Notes: generated by a model from the sequence alone, not told the origin. A DNA stretch of 64,000 nucleotides from Thermodesulforhabdus norvegica (GCF_900114975.1 NZ_FOUU01000006.1:1-64000), one strand, 5' to 3'; positions 24,595-35,134 are shown, counted from the stretch's first letter. Made by a program: numbers and translations.

Positions 24595-24912
24595 TTATGA
24601 TTCGATCTCGCCTGTTCTTATGGTGTAGGTTTTTTCGACGGTGGAAATGAAGATCTTCCCGTCACCATAGCGGCCCGTGTATGCCCTGGACTTAATCACA
24701 TCGCAGATCTTGCTTACATCTCCGTCGGGCACAACGATCATAAGAAGGCTTTTTGGAATTTCGTCGTAAACGACTTCTCCCACCTTCAAACCTCCCTGCT
24801 TACCACGCCCCACAACATCTACCCTCGTTACTGCGGGAAAGCCTTCCTCACTGAGGGCCGCAAGAATGGTCTCAACCTTTTCGGGCCTGACTATAGCCTT
24901 TATCATTTTCAT
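24595..24912 (-). CDS. nifI1: Nitrogenase PII-like regulator NifI1
   Basis: A 105-residue PII-family protein. Diagnostic: MIKAIVRPEKVETILAALSE, RVDVVGRGKQGGLKVGEVVY, YDEIPKSLLMIVVPDGD and TGRYGDGKIFISTVEKTYTI. The short T-loop with EIPK is the NifI1 type. It follows nifH by 29 bp and is part of the nifH-nifI1-nifI2 block known from diazotrophic archaea and strict anaerobes. Confidence 0.94.
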   Translation of the reverse strand: MKMIKAIVRPEKVETILAALSEEGFPAVTRVDVVGRGKQGGLKVGEVVYDEIPKSLLMIVVPDGDVSKICDVIKSRAYTGRYGDGKIFISTVEKTYTIRTGEIES

Positions 24913-24941
24913 GACTCTCTGCTCCTTTTTTGCGATTTCTC

Positions 24942-25853
<912 letters not shown>

Positions 25854-25863
25854 TCAATCAGTT

Positions 25864-25899
25864 ACAAAATGGACAAAACTTACAAAAACGACAAAAGAA
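25864..25899. repeat. Four 9-bp direct repeats ACAAAA-NNN in the nifH-nifA gap
   Basis: Four copies of ACAAAA begin at 25864, 25873, 25882 and 25891, exactly 9 bp apart. An inverted copy, TTTTGT, is at 25914-25919. They lie in the 200-bp divergent intergenic region, upstream of the nifH sigma-54 promoter. The function is not known. They could bind a regulator or bend the DNA. Confidence 0.7.
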
Positions 25900-25973
25900 C
25901 TATTCAATGTTGATTTTGTCTGGTTTTGATGTTCAGATATCTGGAAACGATTTGAAAGGCCTGGAGAAGGAAG

Positions 25974-27566
25974 ATGGAAAGGAGCCTGGAAGCCGTAAAA
26001 CTTGAGGTACTTTACGCAACTCATGCCCTGATAGGTGATGCTCTCGAGTTTGATAAAACCCTGCGGGAAATACTCCGAATCCTGGGAGAAAAACTCGATA
26101 TGAAAAGGGCCTCTGTGGTACTCTGGGACAACGAGGATGGGCGACTCAAGATCAGGGCTTCTTACGGACTGACCCCGCAGGAAGAGACTCACGGCGTTTA
26201 CGATCCGGGAGAGGGGGTTACGGGAACGGTGTTCTTATCGGGGGAACCCTGTGTTGTATTAGATGTTGCGCGGGAACCGTTGTTTCTCAATCGAACCGGC
26301 GCCAGAGGTATAACGAAAGAAGCAATCTCCTTTATAGCCGTTCCCATAAAATCCGACGAGGAGGTCCTCGGGGTCCTGTGGGTAGATAGGCTTTTCAGTT
26401 ACAAAGTGGCCCCTCAAGAGGACGTCAAATTCCTTGAGGTTCTTGCAATACTCATTTCTCAACTGATAAAGCTGAAACATCGCATAGAAGCGAGAGAGAC
26501 CTATCTCAGAGAAGAAAACCTAATTCTTAGAGATGAGCTAAAAGCGAGGTTTGGAGAATTCATGTATTCTTCCAGAAGCCCGAGAATGAAGGAGGCTCTA
26601 TCGCTTGTCCGTCAGGTGGCCTCCACTCCCGCCACGGTCCTTCTTCTGGGCGAATCCGGGACGGGAAAAACACTGTTGGCGCGGCTCATACACGATCTGA
26701 GCAATAGACGGAACAAACCTTTCGTAAAGATAAACTGTGCGGCCATACCGGAAAACCTTCTTGAAGCCGAGCTGTTCGGCTACGTAAAAGGAGCCTTCAC
26801 CGGAGCGGACAGAAACAAACCGGGACGGCTTGAACTTGCAGACGGCGGTACCGCATTTCTTGACGAAATAGGAGAATTGCCGCTCTCGCTTCAGGCAAAG
26901 CTTCTCTACTTCATACAGGAGAAGGAGTTTTCGCCTTTGGGGAGCACAAAAACGCGTTCGGTGGACGTGAGACTGCTTGCGGCGACAAACAAAAACCTGG
27001 ACAGGCTGGTAGCCGAGGGACGTTTTCGTGAAGACCTTTTCTACAGGTTAAATGTTTTCCCTATTCATATTCCTCCACTTCGAGAACGCCGGGAAGATAT
27101 AATAGGTCTTACTCACTTCATATTAAGGCGCCTTGAAAAGAGCTACGGAAGGCGGCTGACCTTCACTGCCGAGGCCCTGAGGAAGCTCGTAAACTACCCC
27201 TGGCCCGGGAACGTCAGAGAACTGGAAAACGTTCTGGAAAGGCTCTTTATAATGGCGAGGGATGATAGCATATCTGACGAGCTTATTTCACAGATTCTGG
27301 GAATCCAGGCCGACCACGTGAACCTTGCAAATGCGGAGCAAACCCCCGTCAGGCCCTTCGCCCGTTACTCCGGAGAAATAAAGGCGGAAGAAATAACAGA
27401 GGCCCTGAAACGAAATGGTTTTGTCGTCGCAAGGGCTGCCAGGGAGCTGGGATTGTCCTTCCGTCAGCTTCGTTACCGGCTAAAAAAACTGGGCCTGGAA
27501 GCTGACTTACCTATTTCCCGGGGCCGCCCGCCGAAGTCGTCAAACAAATTACGGGGTCTTGAATAG
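25974..27566 (+). CDS. nifA: NifA-like sigma-54-dependent transcription activator
   Basis: A 530-residue enhancer-binding protein. N-terminal GAF domain (about residues 20-165), linker, central AAA+ domain with Walker A GESGTGKT, the sigma-54 contact loop GAFTGA, Walker B GGTAFLDEIGE and the arginine-finger region FREDLFYRLNVFPI, then a Fis-type HTH (ARAARELGLSFRQLRYRLKK). The GAF plus AAA plus Fis architecture and divergence from nifH make NifA the likely assignment. The linker lacks the cysteine pair of oxygen-sensitive NifA, which would matter little in an anaerobe. Downstream is corA, so it is probably monocistronic. Confidence 0.88.
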   Translation: MERSLEAVKLEVLYATHALIGDALEFDKTLREILRILGEKLDMKRASVVLWDNEDGRLKIRASYGLTPQEETHGVYDPGEGVTGTVFLSGEPCVVLDVAREPLFLNRTGARGITKEAISFIAVPIKSDEEVLGVLWVDRLFSYKVAPQEDVKFLEVLAILISQLIKLKHRIEARETYLREENLILRDELKARFGEFMYSSRSPRMKEALSLVRQVASTPATVLLLGESGTGKTLLARLIHDLSNRRNKPFVKINCAAIPENLLEAELFGYVKGAFTGADRNKPGRLELADGGTAFLDEIGELPLSLQAKLLYFIQEKEFSPLGSTKTRSVDVRLLAATNKNLDRLVAEGRFREDLFYRLNVFPIHIPPLRERREDIIGLTHFILRRLEKSYGRRLTFTAEALRKLVNYPWPGNVRELENVLERLFIMARDDSISDELISQILGIQADHVNLANAEQTPVRPFARYSGEIKAEEITEALKRNGFVVARAARELGLSFRQLRYRLKKLGLEADLPISRGRPPKSSNKLRGLE

Positions 27567-27659
27567 CCGGGAATAGGAGGGCTATAAATATGCATACTTT
27601 TAAAAACGGGAATCGGTAATAACAGGCCTTCACACCGGTGCCTGAAACGGAAAGGAATT

Positions 27660-28742
27660 ATGAAGAATGTCGAAGGTTACAGCAAAAAGGTTCGCACTCC
27701 CGGGGAAAAGACGGGACTGGGGCCCGGTGCACTGGTATTTGTAGGAAAACCGAGACCGGAAGCCGTCAGGGTCGATGTAATTCATTACGACGAAGGTCGG
27801 CTGGTCGAACTTTACGACGTTTCGGCCGAGGAATGTGCAAACCTGGTTGCGCAAAAAGGGGTTACATGGATTAACGTGACGGGAATACACGACGTCGAAC
27901 TGATCGGTAAGCTGGGAAAATGCCTCGGCCTTCATCCGCTTACTACGGAAGACGTGGTCAACACGGCTCAGCGTCCCAAAGTCGAAGAATTTCCAGATTA
28001 CATTTTCATTGTGCTTAAAATGATTTACCTTGGACAAAGAACAGATGAGACAGATACGGAACATCTGAGTCTGATTCTGGGCAGTAATTTTGTTGTGCTC
28101 TTTCAGGAGAAAGAGGGAGACGTTTTCGACGGAGTGAGGGAGCGAATAAGGAGCGCAAAAGGCAGAATCAGGTCAATGGGGGCAGATTACCTGGCCTATG
28201 CTTTGATCGATTCCGTCGTGGACCACTACTTCCTTTTTGTGGAGCATTTCGGAGACGTCATAGAAGATCTGGACGACCGAATCATTGAAGATCCAAAACC
28301 GGAAGATCTCGCACTATTGCATAAAATCAAGCAAAACATCATAAAGATACGCAAGGTTGTATGGCCGCTCCGTGAGGAGATAAGGGTTCTGGAAAAAGGA
28401 GAGTCTCCTTTAATAAGGTCCGATACTCGGGTTTTTCTCAGGGACGTTTCCGACCACATCATGCAGATCGTTGAGATGATCGAAACCTTCAGGGATCTTA
28501 TATCGGGTTTGCACGACCTTTATCTCTCCAACGTCAGCAACCGTATGAATGAAATCATGAAGGTTCTCACCCTCATAGCCACAGTTTTCATGCCAATAAC
28601 CTTTATTGCCGGAATCTACGGTATGAATTTCGAGTACATGCCTGAGCTGAAGTGGCGCTGGGGTTATTTTGCCGTTCTTGCCGTGATGCTTCTGGTCGTC
28701 CTCGCTATGATAGGATTCTTCCGGAAAAAGAAATGGTTGTAA
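27660..28742 (+). CDS. corA: Magnesium/cobalt transporter CorA
   Basis: A 360-residue divalent cation channel, with a large N-terminal cytoplasmic funnel and two C-terminal helices (about residues 300-320 and 334-353). The pore signature YGMN is present in FIAGIYGMNFEYMPEL, and the protein ends in a basic tail (FFRKKKWL). Soluble-domain motifs such as HPLTTEDVVNTAQRPKVEEF and LDDRIIEDP are typical of CorA. The start ATG at 27660 has AAAGGAATT before it. It is unrelated by function to the nif genes on its left. Confidence 0.95.
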   Translation: MKNVEGYSKKVRTPGEKTGLGPGALVFVGKPRPEAVRVDVIHYDEGRLVELYDVSAEECANLVAQKGVTWINVTGIHDVELIGKLGKCLGLHPLTTEDVVNTAQRPKVEEFPDYIFIVLKMIYLGQRTDETDTEHLSLILGSNFVVLFQEKEGDVFDGVRERIRSAKGRIRSMGADYLAYALIDSVVDHYFLFVEHFGDVIEDLDDRIIEDPKPEDLALLHKIKQNIIKIRKVVWPLREEIRVLEKGESPLIRSDTRVFLRDVSDHIMQIVEMIETFRDLISGLHDLYLSNVSNRMNEIMKVLTLIATVFMPITFIAGIYGMNFEYMPELKWRWGYFAVLAVMLLVVLAMIGFFRKKKWL

Positions 28743-28860
28743 GATTTTCAGGGCCCTTATGGACGATGATCCGCAAGGGCACTTAAACTGTCCCCGGCGA
28801 ATTTTCGGTACGGCCGCCCGTACCCGGGCAAGGGCGAGCCCCACCGCCCGGCAAAAAACA

Positions 28861-29073
28861 TTAAAGCGACAGAGCGGCGTAAACGGGTTTATTCACCCTG
28901 CCCGATCTTATACATCTGGTGCATACCCGGACTTTTCTTATCCTGCCGTCGTCACATACATGCTTTACTCTCTGCAGGTTTGGTACCCATCTGCGGGCGG
29001 TTTTGTTGTTCGCATGGCTCACATTGTGACCGGATACAGGGCCTTTGCCGCATATGTAACATCTCTGTGCCAT
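28861..29073 (-). CDS. rpmB: 50S ribosomal protein L28
   Basis: A 70-residue large-subunit ribosomal protein. The start at 29073 gives the conserved [20 protein letters not shown]. The longer frame to 29124 has no family support. CYIC near the N-terminus and CTRC near the C-terminus form a zinc-binding set, so this is the four-cysteine form of L28. It stands alone, between corA and the Memo-AMMECR1 gene. Confidence 0.95.
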   Translation of the reverse strand: MAQRCYICGKGPVSGHNVSHANNKTARRWVPNLQRVKHVCDDGRIRKVRVCTRCIRSGRVNKPVYAALSL

Positions 29074-29248
29074 TGCTCCACTCCCGATCCAGAAAATTGC
29101 GCAAATTCCTACCCGAACAACCACTCAAGGCAAGGGCTTGTAGCACAAAAGCCGGATATTTAGCAAGTAAATAAATACCCTTTTGGCCTCGGGGAATTTT
29201 GGTGTAAATTTAACAGACCCTGGGAGCAATAACACACGGAGAAGAACC

Positions 29249-30643
29249 ATGGAAAAGATAAGAAGGTCTGTTATTGCCGGTTCATGGTATCCTGGAGATC
29301 CCGAAATATTAAGGCGGAACATAATGACTTACATTAGAAAGGCCAGCGTGCCCGATATAAAAGGAAGGCTCGTGGCACTTATAGCCCCTCATGCTGGATA
29401 CATGTATTCCGGTCAGGTAGCGGCATATGCTTACAAGTTACTGGAAAATCACAAATTCGACAGAGTTGTGGTAATATCCCCCAGTCACCAGGCCTACTTT
29501 CAGGGGGCCAGTGTCTATACCCTTGGAGGGTATGAAACACCCCTTGGCATAATACCTTTAGATCGGGAACTGATCGATCAATTGCTTTCGGTGTGTCCCG
29601 TGGTAAGGGACCTGCCCGACCCTCATGCTCGTGAACACTCTCTTGAGATTCAACTCCCCTTTCTTCAGGTAATGCTCGGCAAAGACTTCCTGCTGACCCC
29701 GATCATGATAGGCACTCAGTCGTACGATCTATGTGCTCAGCTGGCCAGAGGGCTGGCCGAGGTATGCAGAGACAAAAAGGTTCTGCTGGTAGCAAGTAGC
29801 GATCTTTCTCATTACCACTCTGACCGGGAGGCTCGTATTCTCGACGGTGCCGTGATCAATCGCATTGAATCTCTTGACCCGGAGGGCCTTTACCGAGATC
29901 TGAAAGATGGACGGGCAGAAGCATGTGGTGGGGGGCCCATGATAACCGTCATGCTGGCCTCTAAAGCACTGGGAGCAACAAAATCCAGAGTGCTACACTA
30001 TGCCACCTCGGGCGACGTTACGGGAGACAGATCGGCGGTTGTAGGATATCTGTCGGCCGCCTTCTACGATAATCCGGGATCGGGCCGTATTAAGGTGGGC
30101 GTGGATCTCGGGCTGTCCGACGAAGAAAAGCGTGTATTGAAAGAGCTCGCCCGTGAAACTATCGAAGCCAGAGCCTTTGGAAAGGCCTTACCGGTTATCA
30201 ACAACCCTTCTGAAAAGCTGAAAGAACCCAGAGGCGCTTTCGTCACCATCCATAAAGACGGTAAACTTCGGGGATGCATAGGGATGATCGAGTCCTATCG
30301 TCCGGTGTGGGAAACGGTGCGGGACATGGCAATACAGGCTGCCTATCACGATCCAAGGTTTCCCCCCGTTCAGCCTCAAGAAGTGAAGGATCTGGACATA
30401 GAGATTTCCGTCCTTACTCCTCTGAAACCTATCAGTTCTCCTGAAGAGATCGAGGTGGGCCTGCACGGGCTCGTGGTGCGTCGTGGACCTTACAGCGGTT
30501 TACTCCTTCCGCAGGTAGCAGTCGAACACAATTGGGACAGGGAGACTTTTCTGGAGTGGACGTGTAGAAAGGCAGGGCTTGAACCCGATGCGTGGAAGGA
30601 TCCGCTAACCAAGATATTTGTTTTTTCCGCCGATGTGTTTTAA
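29249..30643 (+). CDS. Memo-family / AMMECR1-domain fusion protein
   Basis: A 464-residue protein. I start at the ATG at 29249 because it gives the family start RRSVIAGSWYPGDPE and is preceded by GGAGAAG. Residues 1-270 are a Memo domain with metal-like motifs IAPHAGYMYSGQVAAYAY, VVVISPSHQAYFQG, HAREHSLEIQLPFLQ and ASSDLSHYHS. Residues 280-464 are an AMMECR1 domain with RGAFVTIHKDGKLRGCIGMI and SGLLLPQVAVEHNWD. In many anaerobes these two domains occur beside a radical-SAM protein (the AmmeMemoRadiSam set). The radical-SAM partner is not here. The biochemical role is unknown. Confidence 0.9.
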   Translation: MEKIRRSVIAGSWYPGDPEILRRNIMTYIRKASVPDIKGRLVALIAPHAGYMYSGQVAAYAYKLLENHKFDRVVVISPSHQAYFQGASVYTLGGYETPLGIIPLDRELIDQLLSVCPVVRDLPDPHAREHSLEIQLPFLQVMLGKDFLLTPIMIGTQSYDLCAQLARGLAEVCRDKKVLLVASSDLSHYHSDREARILDGAVINRIESLDPEGLYRDLKDGRAEACGGGPMITVMLASKALGATKSRVLHYATSGDVTGDRSAVVGYLSAAFYDNPGSGRIKVGVDLGLSDEEKRVLKELARETIEARAFGKALPVINNPSEKLKEPRGAFVTIHKDGKLRGCIGMIESYRPVWETVRDMAIQAAYHDPRFPPVQPQEVKDLDIEISVLTPLKPISSPEEIEVGLHGLVVRRGPYSGLLLPQVAVEHNWDRETFLEWTCRKAGLEPDAWKDPLTKIFVFSADVF

Positions 30644-30663
30644 CCTTTTACGGGAGATCGCTT

Positions 30664-30867
30664 ATGCCTCTTAAAGTAATGGTCGACGAAAACAAGTGTG
30701 CTACCGTGGGGATTTGTGTTAAGGAATTGCCGGAGCTATTTCGTTTTAAGCCCGGTAGTAAAAGAGCCGAGGTCATTGTGGACAGCGTACCACCTCATCT
30801 TGAAGAGAAGTGCAGGCAGGTTGCCGAAAAATGTCCGAACAAAGCAATCATTGTATGTGAATGCTAG
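30664..30867 (+). CDS. Ferredoxin of the [3Fe-4S] type
   Basis: A 67-residue electron carrier 20 bp after the Memo-AMMECR1 gene. The cysteine pattern is KCATVGICVKELPELF followed by EKCPNKAII. Two of the four ligand positions of a CxxCxxCxxxCP ferredoxin are Val and Leu, leaving three cysteines, as in the [3Fe-4S] ferredoxins that serve cytochromes P450. An extra CEC is at the C-terminus (IVCEC). Partner enzyme unknown. It contrasts with the Asp-containing ferredoxin at 5757. Confidence 0.85.
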   Translation: MPLKVMVDENKCATVGICVKELPELFRFKPGSKRAEVIVDSVPPHLEEKCRQVAEKCPNKAIIVCEC

Positions 30868-30882
30868 TCGGTGAGGGTGAAA

Positions 30883-31710
30883 ATGGAAAAAAAGGAAAAG
30901 AGTAGGGGCGGAGGAGTTTCCTCCTTTTTCAGCATTGAGGAAAGAAAAGAAATCCTGAGAAAATATCTGTACTTTCTGGGATGGTTAGAGGTACTGATAT
31001 TTGTGGGGTGCTGGATATATCAACTGGGCTCCTATGAAACTCCCGGAGCAGGACCGGTTGATATACCTTTTCCCTGGAAGGCATACTTTGCGCTGGCCTT
31101 TCTTGCTCCGATAGCCACTACGTTCATAATTGGTACAATTCTCGTCGGTTTTAACCGCTACTTTGGCGAAGGCGAAATTGCTCCGGGTCCGGCAGGAAGC
31201 GAATTCCCCGAGGAGGCCGAATCTTCGGAAAAAATACGAAAACTCTATCGCATCGTAAGATGGTTCCATCACGTCCCCTTTCTCGGTCTATTGCTCCTGC
31301 TTGGTATGGCGGTGGGATTTTTCTACAAGCTCGATACAATTCTGGCTTTAATAGGAACCTTTGGGGAGCAGACCATTAAGGCAATACTTATACTTCTTGT
31401 ATCACTGCTTGCTCTGGTCTCCTGCTTTGCCATGATCCTCATACTCCTTAACTACCGCCTGAGAAAACGTGCTATGGAATATCAGTTTAGAAGCGAAATG
31501 GCCGAAAAATTCGGGCTCATTATTCTGGAAGACAATACGGTTATTGATCGCAACGGCCGACTGTTAATCCAGGGTAAGAAATGGAAAAAGGCCCTGCCGT
31601 CTCTGGCAACTGCGGCTCAGAAAGGACAGGAAAGCCCGGAATCGGAGCAAAAATCCCTACCCTATGCACCCGGATCGCCTCATGTCGCATCGGCAGGCAA
31701 CACGGAGTGA
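30883..31710 (+). CDS. Four-helix membrane protein of unknown function
   Basis: A 275-residue protein, with the ATG at 30883 preferred (GAGGGTG upstream) over a GTG at 30871. Hydrophobic helices are at about residues 32-51, 66-90, 132-150 and 164-187, with charged cytoplasmic parts around them. The C-terminal 80 residues are soluble and hold LEDNTVIDRNGRLLIQGKKW, then a low-complexity Gln/Ser/Pro tail. I do not recognise a family. It sits between the ferredoxin and tilS, and its end overlaps the tilS start region. Confidence 0.7.
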   Translation: MEKKEKSRGGGVSSFFSIEERKEILRKYLYFLGWLEVLIFVGCWIYQLGSYETPGAGPVDIPFPWKAYFALAFLAPIATTFIIGTILVGFNRYFGEGEIAPGPAGSEFPEEAESSEKIRKLYRIVRWFHHVPFLGLLLLLGMAVGFFYKLDTILALIGTFGEQTIKAILILLVSLLALVSCFAMILILLNYRLRKRAMEYQFRSEMAEKFGLIILEDNTVIDRNGRLLIQGKKWKKALPSLATAAQKGQESPESEQKSLPYAPGSPHVASAGNTE

Positions 31711-33133
31711 AGCCGAACTGCATCCTCTGGAGCGGGCGGTTCTGACTTATCTGAGCAGGAGGGGTATAGAGCTTAAGAAGGATAGTCATGTACTCGTTGC
31801 TGTTTCAGGAGGGCCCGATTCGATTGCCCTTCTTCTGGTATTGATTGCTTTAAAAAAGTTGCTCCACATCTCAAGGTATGGAATTGTTCATTTTAATCAC
31901 AGGTTGAGAAAAGAAGCCGATGAGGACGAGAACTTTGTTCGTAAACTTGCTTCGAATTTTGGCATTGATTTCTATTCCGGCAGTGAGGATGTGAAAGAAT
32001 ACGCCCTGAAGAGAAAAATCTCTATTGAGATGGCTGCCAGAGAATGCAGGTATCGCTTTTTCTTTCATATCAAAGCAGAGCTTAAGGCCGATTACCTGGC
32101 TCTGGGTCACACGGGGAGTGATCAGGCCGAAGAAATTCTACTTCGCCTCATTCGTGGCACGGGGCCGGACGGTTTTTCGGGTATGCCCGTTTTAAGTAAA
32201 AAAGGGCTCTTTCGCCCTCTTCTCGGAGTATTCCGTAGCGATATCATCTCATATCTTAATGAAATGAAAGCAACCTACAGAACTGATGAATCGAATTTTT
32301 CACTCCGTTTTCAGCGCAACAGGATCAGACACGAAGTCTTTCCTCTGTTAGATAAGATTTCGGGTCGGTCTGTGGAAAGAATTATATGCCGCACGGCCGA
32401 GCTTTTTACCGAAGACGCTATCTTTATTAACGATATAGTTGAGCAGGCTTGGAATGAGATTTCTCTATTCTCAGCCCGGGACCGTCAGTGGATATGGGAC
32501 AGGAAAAAATTCTGTGAAAATAAAGTGGGCCTGCAGAGAAGAATTATTCGAAAGCTTTTCGGGGAGATCAAAGGCGATCTTTACAGTCTTTCCTTCGAAC
32601 AGGTGGAGAACTTAAGACGCTTTATCCTGGAAGGGCATTCCGGGAAAAAACTCGAATTACACGGCATATCTGCTCTTATTGAGGGAAATTTCGTCAGGTT
32701 TTCTGATGAAATTTCGGAAAAAAAACCTTTTCCCGGGGACAGGCAGATAATTCCTTCACCGGGCCGATACGAGATAAAATCCACCGGAGGGCAGCTGATT
32801 CTGACCTTGATTTCGCAATCGGAAGCAAAGCAGATCGTGGCCAGAGGAAACGAAGCTGAAGTGGTTTTTGATGCCGATAAAATATCCTGGCCTATGGTTC
32901 TACGGTTCTGGCAGCCGGGAGACCGATTTCAGCCTCTGGGCATGCGGGGCCGATCGAAGAAGGTTCAGGACTTCTTTACGGACAGAAAGATACCTCTATC
33001 CCGGCGTCACAGGATTCCGATCTTGTGTGATCAGGAAAAGATTTGCTGGATAGCAGGAATGCGTGCAGATGAACGAACCCGCATAACCGAATCAACAAAG
33101 CGATTTCTCCTGGCAAGATATACTGAAACGTAG
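31664..33133 (+). CDS. tilS: tRNA(Ile)-lysidine synthase TilS
   Basis: An essential enzyme of about 489 residues that converts C34 of the minor tRNA-Ile to lysidine, so that it reads AUA codons. The PP-loop is VAVSGGPDSIALLLVL, then VHFNHRLR, and ALGHTGSDQAEEILLRLIRG. Substrate recognition GTGPDGFSGMPV and the C-terminal tRNA-binding domain with WQPGDRFQPLGMRGRSKKVQ complete the family pattern. The start is uncertain: the ATG at 31664 overlaps the previous gene by 47 bp, and an ATG at 31682 is equally possible. Length fits the long, two-domain TilS. Confidence 0.94.
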   Translation: MHPDRLMSHRQATRSEAELHPLERAVLTYLSRRGIELKKDSHVLVAVSGGPDSIALLLVLIALKKLLHISRYGIVHFNHRLRKEADEDENFVRKLASNFGIDFYSGSEDVKEYALKRKISIEMAARECRYRFFFHIKAELKADYLALGHTGSDQAEEILLRLIRGTGPDGFSGMPVLSKKGLFRPLLGVFRSDIISYLNEMKATYRTDESNFSLRFQRNRIRHEVFPLLDKISGRSVERIICRTAELFTEDAIFINDIVEQAWNEISLFSARDRQWIWDRKKFCENKVGLQRRIIRKLFGEIKGDLYSLSFEQVENLRRFILEGHSGKKLELHGISALIEGNFVRFSDEISEKKPFPGDRQIIPSPGRYEIKSTGGQLILTLISQSEAKQIVARGNEAEVVFDADKISWPMVLRFWQPGDRFQPLGMRGRSKKVQDFFTDRKIPLSRRHRIPILCDQEKICWIAGMRADERTRITESTKRFLLARYTET

Positions 33134-33137
33134 GATC

Positions 33138-33170
33138 CACCACGAAGCCTGAGAAAGGGCCTTCGTGGCG
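33138..33170. terminator. Hairpin between convergent tilS and ACT-domain gene
   Basis: CCACGAAG (33140-33147) pairs with CTTCGTGG (33161-33168). It sits in the 48-bp gap of two convergent genes and could terminate both, although no T-run follows on either side. Confidence 0.4.
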
Positions 33171-33181
33171 GACCGACATCA

Positions 33182-33613
33182 CTACATCGAATACAGCTTC
33201 TGGCCCTCTATAACCTTCACGTTGTTTTCCAGCAACGTCTTGATCGCCTCGTCGGTATTGTCAAACCTGAAAATCAAAACGGCATTATCGCCGCTCTGCT
33301 GCACGAAAGCGTACATATATTCAACATTTATGTTGGCCTTTCTGAGTATCTCCAGAATCTTATATAGCCCACCCGGTCGGTCTTCAACTTCTACGGCAAC
33401 GACATTGGTCTTTCCCACGGTAAAGCCGTTTTCCTTAAGAACCCTCTTGGCCTTTTCGGTATCGTTGACTATGAGCCTCAGGATACCGAAATCCGATGTG
33501 TCTGCCAGTGACAGGGCTCTTATGTTAATTCCCGCCTCCGCAAGGACGCGGGTTACCTCCGCCAACCTACCTGCCTTGTTTTCAAGAAACACCGATATCT
33601 GCTCAACGCGCAT
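33182..33613 (-). CDS. Tandem ACT-domain protein
   Basis: A 143-residue protein made of two ACT domains: residues 1-70 ([20 protein letters not shown]) and 71-143 ([20 protein letters not shown]). ACT pairs bind amino acids and regulate enzymes. It follows paaK by 17 bp on the same strand, a pairing common in anaerobes that activate aryl acids made from aromatic amino acids. A regulatory role toward the neighbour is an inference. Confidence 0.88.
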   Translation of the reverse strand: MRVEQISVFLENKAGRLAEVTRVLAEAGINIRALSLADTSDFGILRLIVNDTEKAKRVLKENGFTVGKTNVVAVEVEDRPGGLYKILEILRKANINVEYMYAFVQQSGDNAVLIFRFDNTDEAIKTLLENNVKVIEGQKLYSM

Positions 33614-33630
33614 GGCGGCGTCCCTCCTTA

Positions 33631-34932
33631 TCAGAGTTTCCTCTTGTCTATTACCCTCTGAGCCTTCCCCTCACTGCGAGCAATGGTTTTCGGTTCTACA
33701 AGTTTAACCTTTGCCGAAACTCCAAGGTACTCTTTTATATTCTTTTCTATTTTTTTCTCCAACTCCTGAAGCTTGCGCACTTCATCAGAGAAGGCCTGTT
33801 CTCCCACCTCCACCAGTACCGTCAGGGTATCCAGGGATCCCTCGCGATCGACTATTAGCTGGTAATGTGGTTCGACTTCCTCAATTTCCATGAGCACGCT
33901 TTCTATCTGAGACGGAAATACATTCACACCCCTGATTATCAGCATATCGTCGGAGCGTCCCGTAACCCTGTTCATTCTTATATGGGTTCGCCCGCAAATG
34001 CAGGGTTCGGGATTTAAAGAAGTAATGTCCCGGGTCCTGTAGCGGATCATCGGGAAGGCTTCTTTGGTTATGGTCGTTATAACGAGTTCCCCCACTTCCC
34101 CGTAAGGGAGATTTTCTCCCGTTTCCGGATCGATTATCTCCGCTATGAAGTGGTCTTCAAAGATGTGTAGCCCTTTCTTGGCCTCAATGCATTCGACCGA
34201 TACACCCGGCCCGATTATCTCGCTGAGACCGTAGATGTCCAGAGCCACCAAATCCAGAGCTTCCTCGATCTCCTGTCTCATCTTTTCCGACCACGGTTCG
34301 GCTCCGAACAATCCCGCTTTAAGCTTAAGACTCCTCGGATCAACACCCATCTCCCTTGCAACTTCGGCAAGATGAAGGGCATAAGAAGGCGTGCAGGTAA
34401 GTATGGTCGCTCCAAAGTCCCTCATGATCATAATCTGTCTTTTCGTGTTACCTCCTGATATCGGTATAACCGATGCCCCGAGTTTTTCAGCCCCGTAGTG
34501 AACTCCAAGTCCTCCCGTAAAGAGCCCATACCCGTACGCATTGTGGATTATGTCACCACGGGTGGCACCAGCGGCAGAAAGAGCACGAGCCATCAGCTCC
34601 GCCCAGGTCTGAATATCTCTAGCCGTGTAGCCCACTACAGTGGGTTTACCCGTGGTACCCGAGGATGCGTGAATTCTTACAACATTTTCCATCGGTACGG
34701 CAAAAAGGCCAAAAGGATAATTATCCCTGAGATCCTGTTTGGTGGTAAAAGGTAAGCGCTTCAGATCATCAAGGGTCTTAATGTCCTCCGGCTTTACTCC
34801 CGCTTCGTCGAATTTCTTTCTGTAGAAAGGCACTACTGCATAAACCCGCTCCACGGTATTTTTCAACCTGCGCAACTGTATTGCCTCAAGGGCTTCTCTG
34901 GGTAATGTTTCAAACTCGATGTTGTAAATCAT
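33631..34932 (-). CDS. paaK: Phenylacetate-CoA ligase family protein
   Basis: A 433-residue adenylate-forming enzyme that activates an aryl acid such as phenylacetate to its CoA thioester. The ATG at 34932 is 10 bases after GGAGGG. ATP-binding motif [16 protein letters not shown], then GADPW-like [32 protein letters not shown], and the C-terminal hinge [21 protein letters not shown] (about residues 325-345). The indoleacetate-CoA variant is also possible. It probably works with the ACT-domain protein. The upstream nuo terminator separates it from complex I. Confidence 0.92.
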   Translation of the reverse strand: MIYNIEFETLPREALEAIQLRRLKNTVERVYAVVPFYRKKFDEAGVKPEDIKTLDDLKRLPFTTKQDLRDNYPFGLFAVPMENVVRIHASSGTTGKPTVVGYTARDIQTWAELMARALSAAGATRGDIIHNAYGYGLFTGGLGVHYGAEKLGASVIPISGGNTKRQIMIMRDFGATILTCTPSYALHLAEVAREMGVDPRSLKLKAGLFGAEPWSEKMRQEIEEALDLVALDIYGLSEIIGPGVSVECIEAKKGLHIFEDHFIAEIIDPETGENLPYGEVGELVITTITKEAFPMIRYRTRDITSLNPEPCICGRTHIRMNRVTGRSDDMLIIRGVNVFPSQIESVLMEIEEVEPHYQLIVDREGSLDTLTVLVEVGEQAFSDEVRKLQELEKKIEKNIKEYLGVSAKVKLVEPKTIARSEGKAQRVIDKRKL

Positions 34933-34965
34933 CGCTATCAATCCCTCCTCGCTTAAAGAAAATTT

Positions 34966-35005
34966 AAGGCCATGGGAAGAATGCCTTCGACCTTCCCATG
35001 GCCTG
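34966..35005 (-). terminator. Terminator of the nuo operon
   Basis: AGGCCATGGGAAG (34967-34979) pairs perfectly with CTTCCCATGGCCT (34992-35004), a 13-bp stem. On the minus strand it is followed by a T-rich stretch, as expected for an intrinsic terminator after nuoN. Confidence 0.8.
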
Positions 35006-35134
35006 TACTTCTTTCTTCTAGGCCCTTCAGGCCATGGGCGGACTAGAGAAAGCCCGCCTTAAAAAATCCAAAGTTAATCCCGAAAAAAGCCGCAAAAGGA
35101 TTAAAACTCAACCGATACATGTTTATTCTCAAAT

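Noticed and set aside
25864-25899. CRISPR array
   Set aside because: The repeats are only 6 bp in 9-bp units, with no spacers or cas genes.
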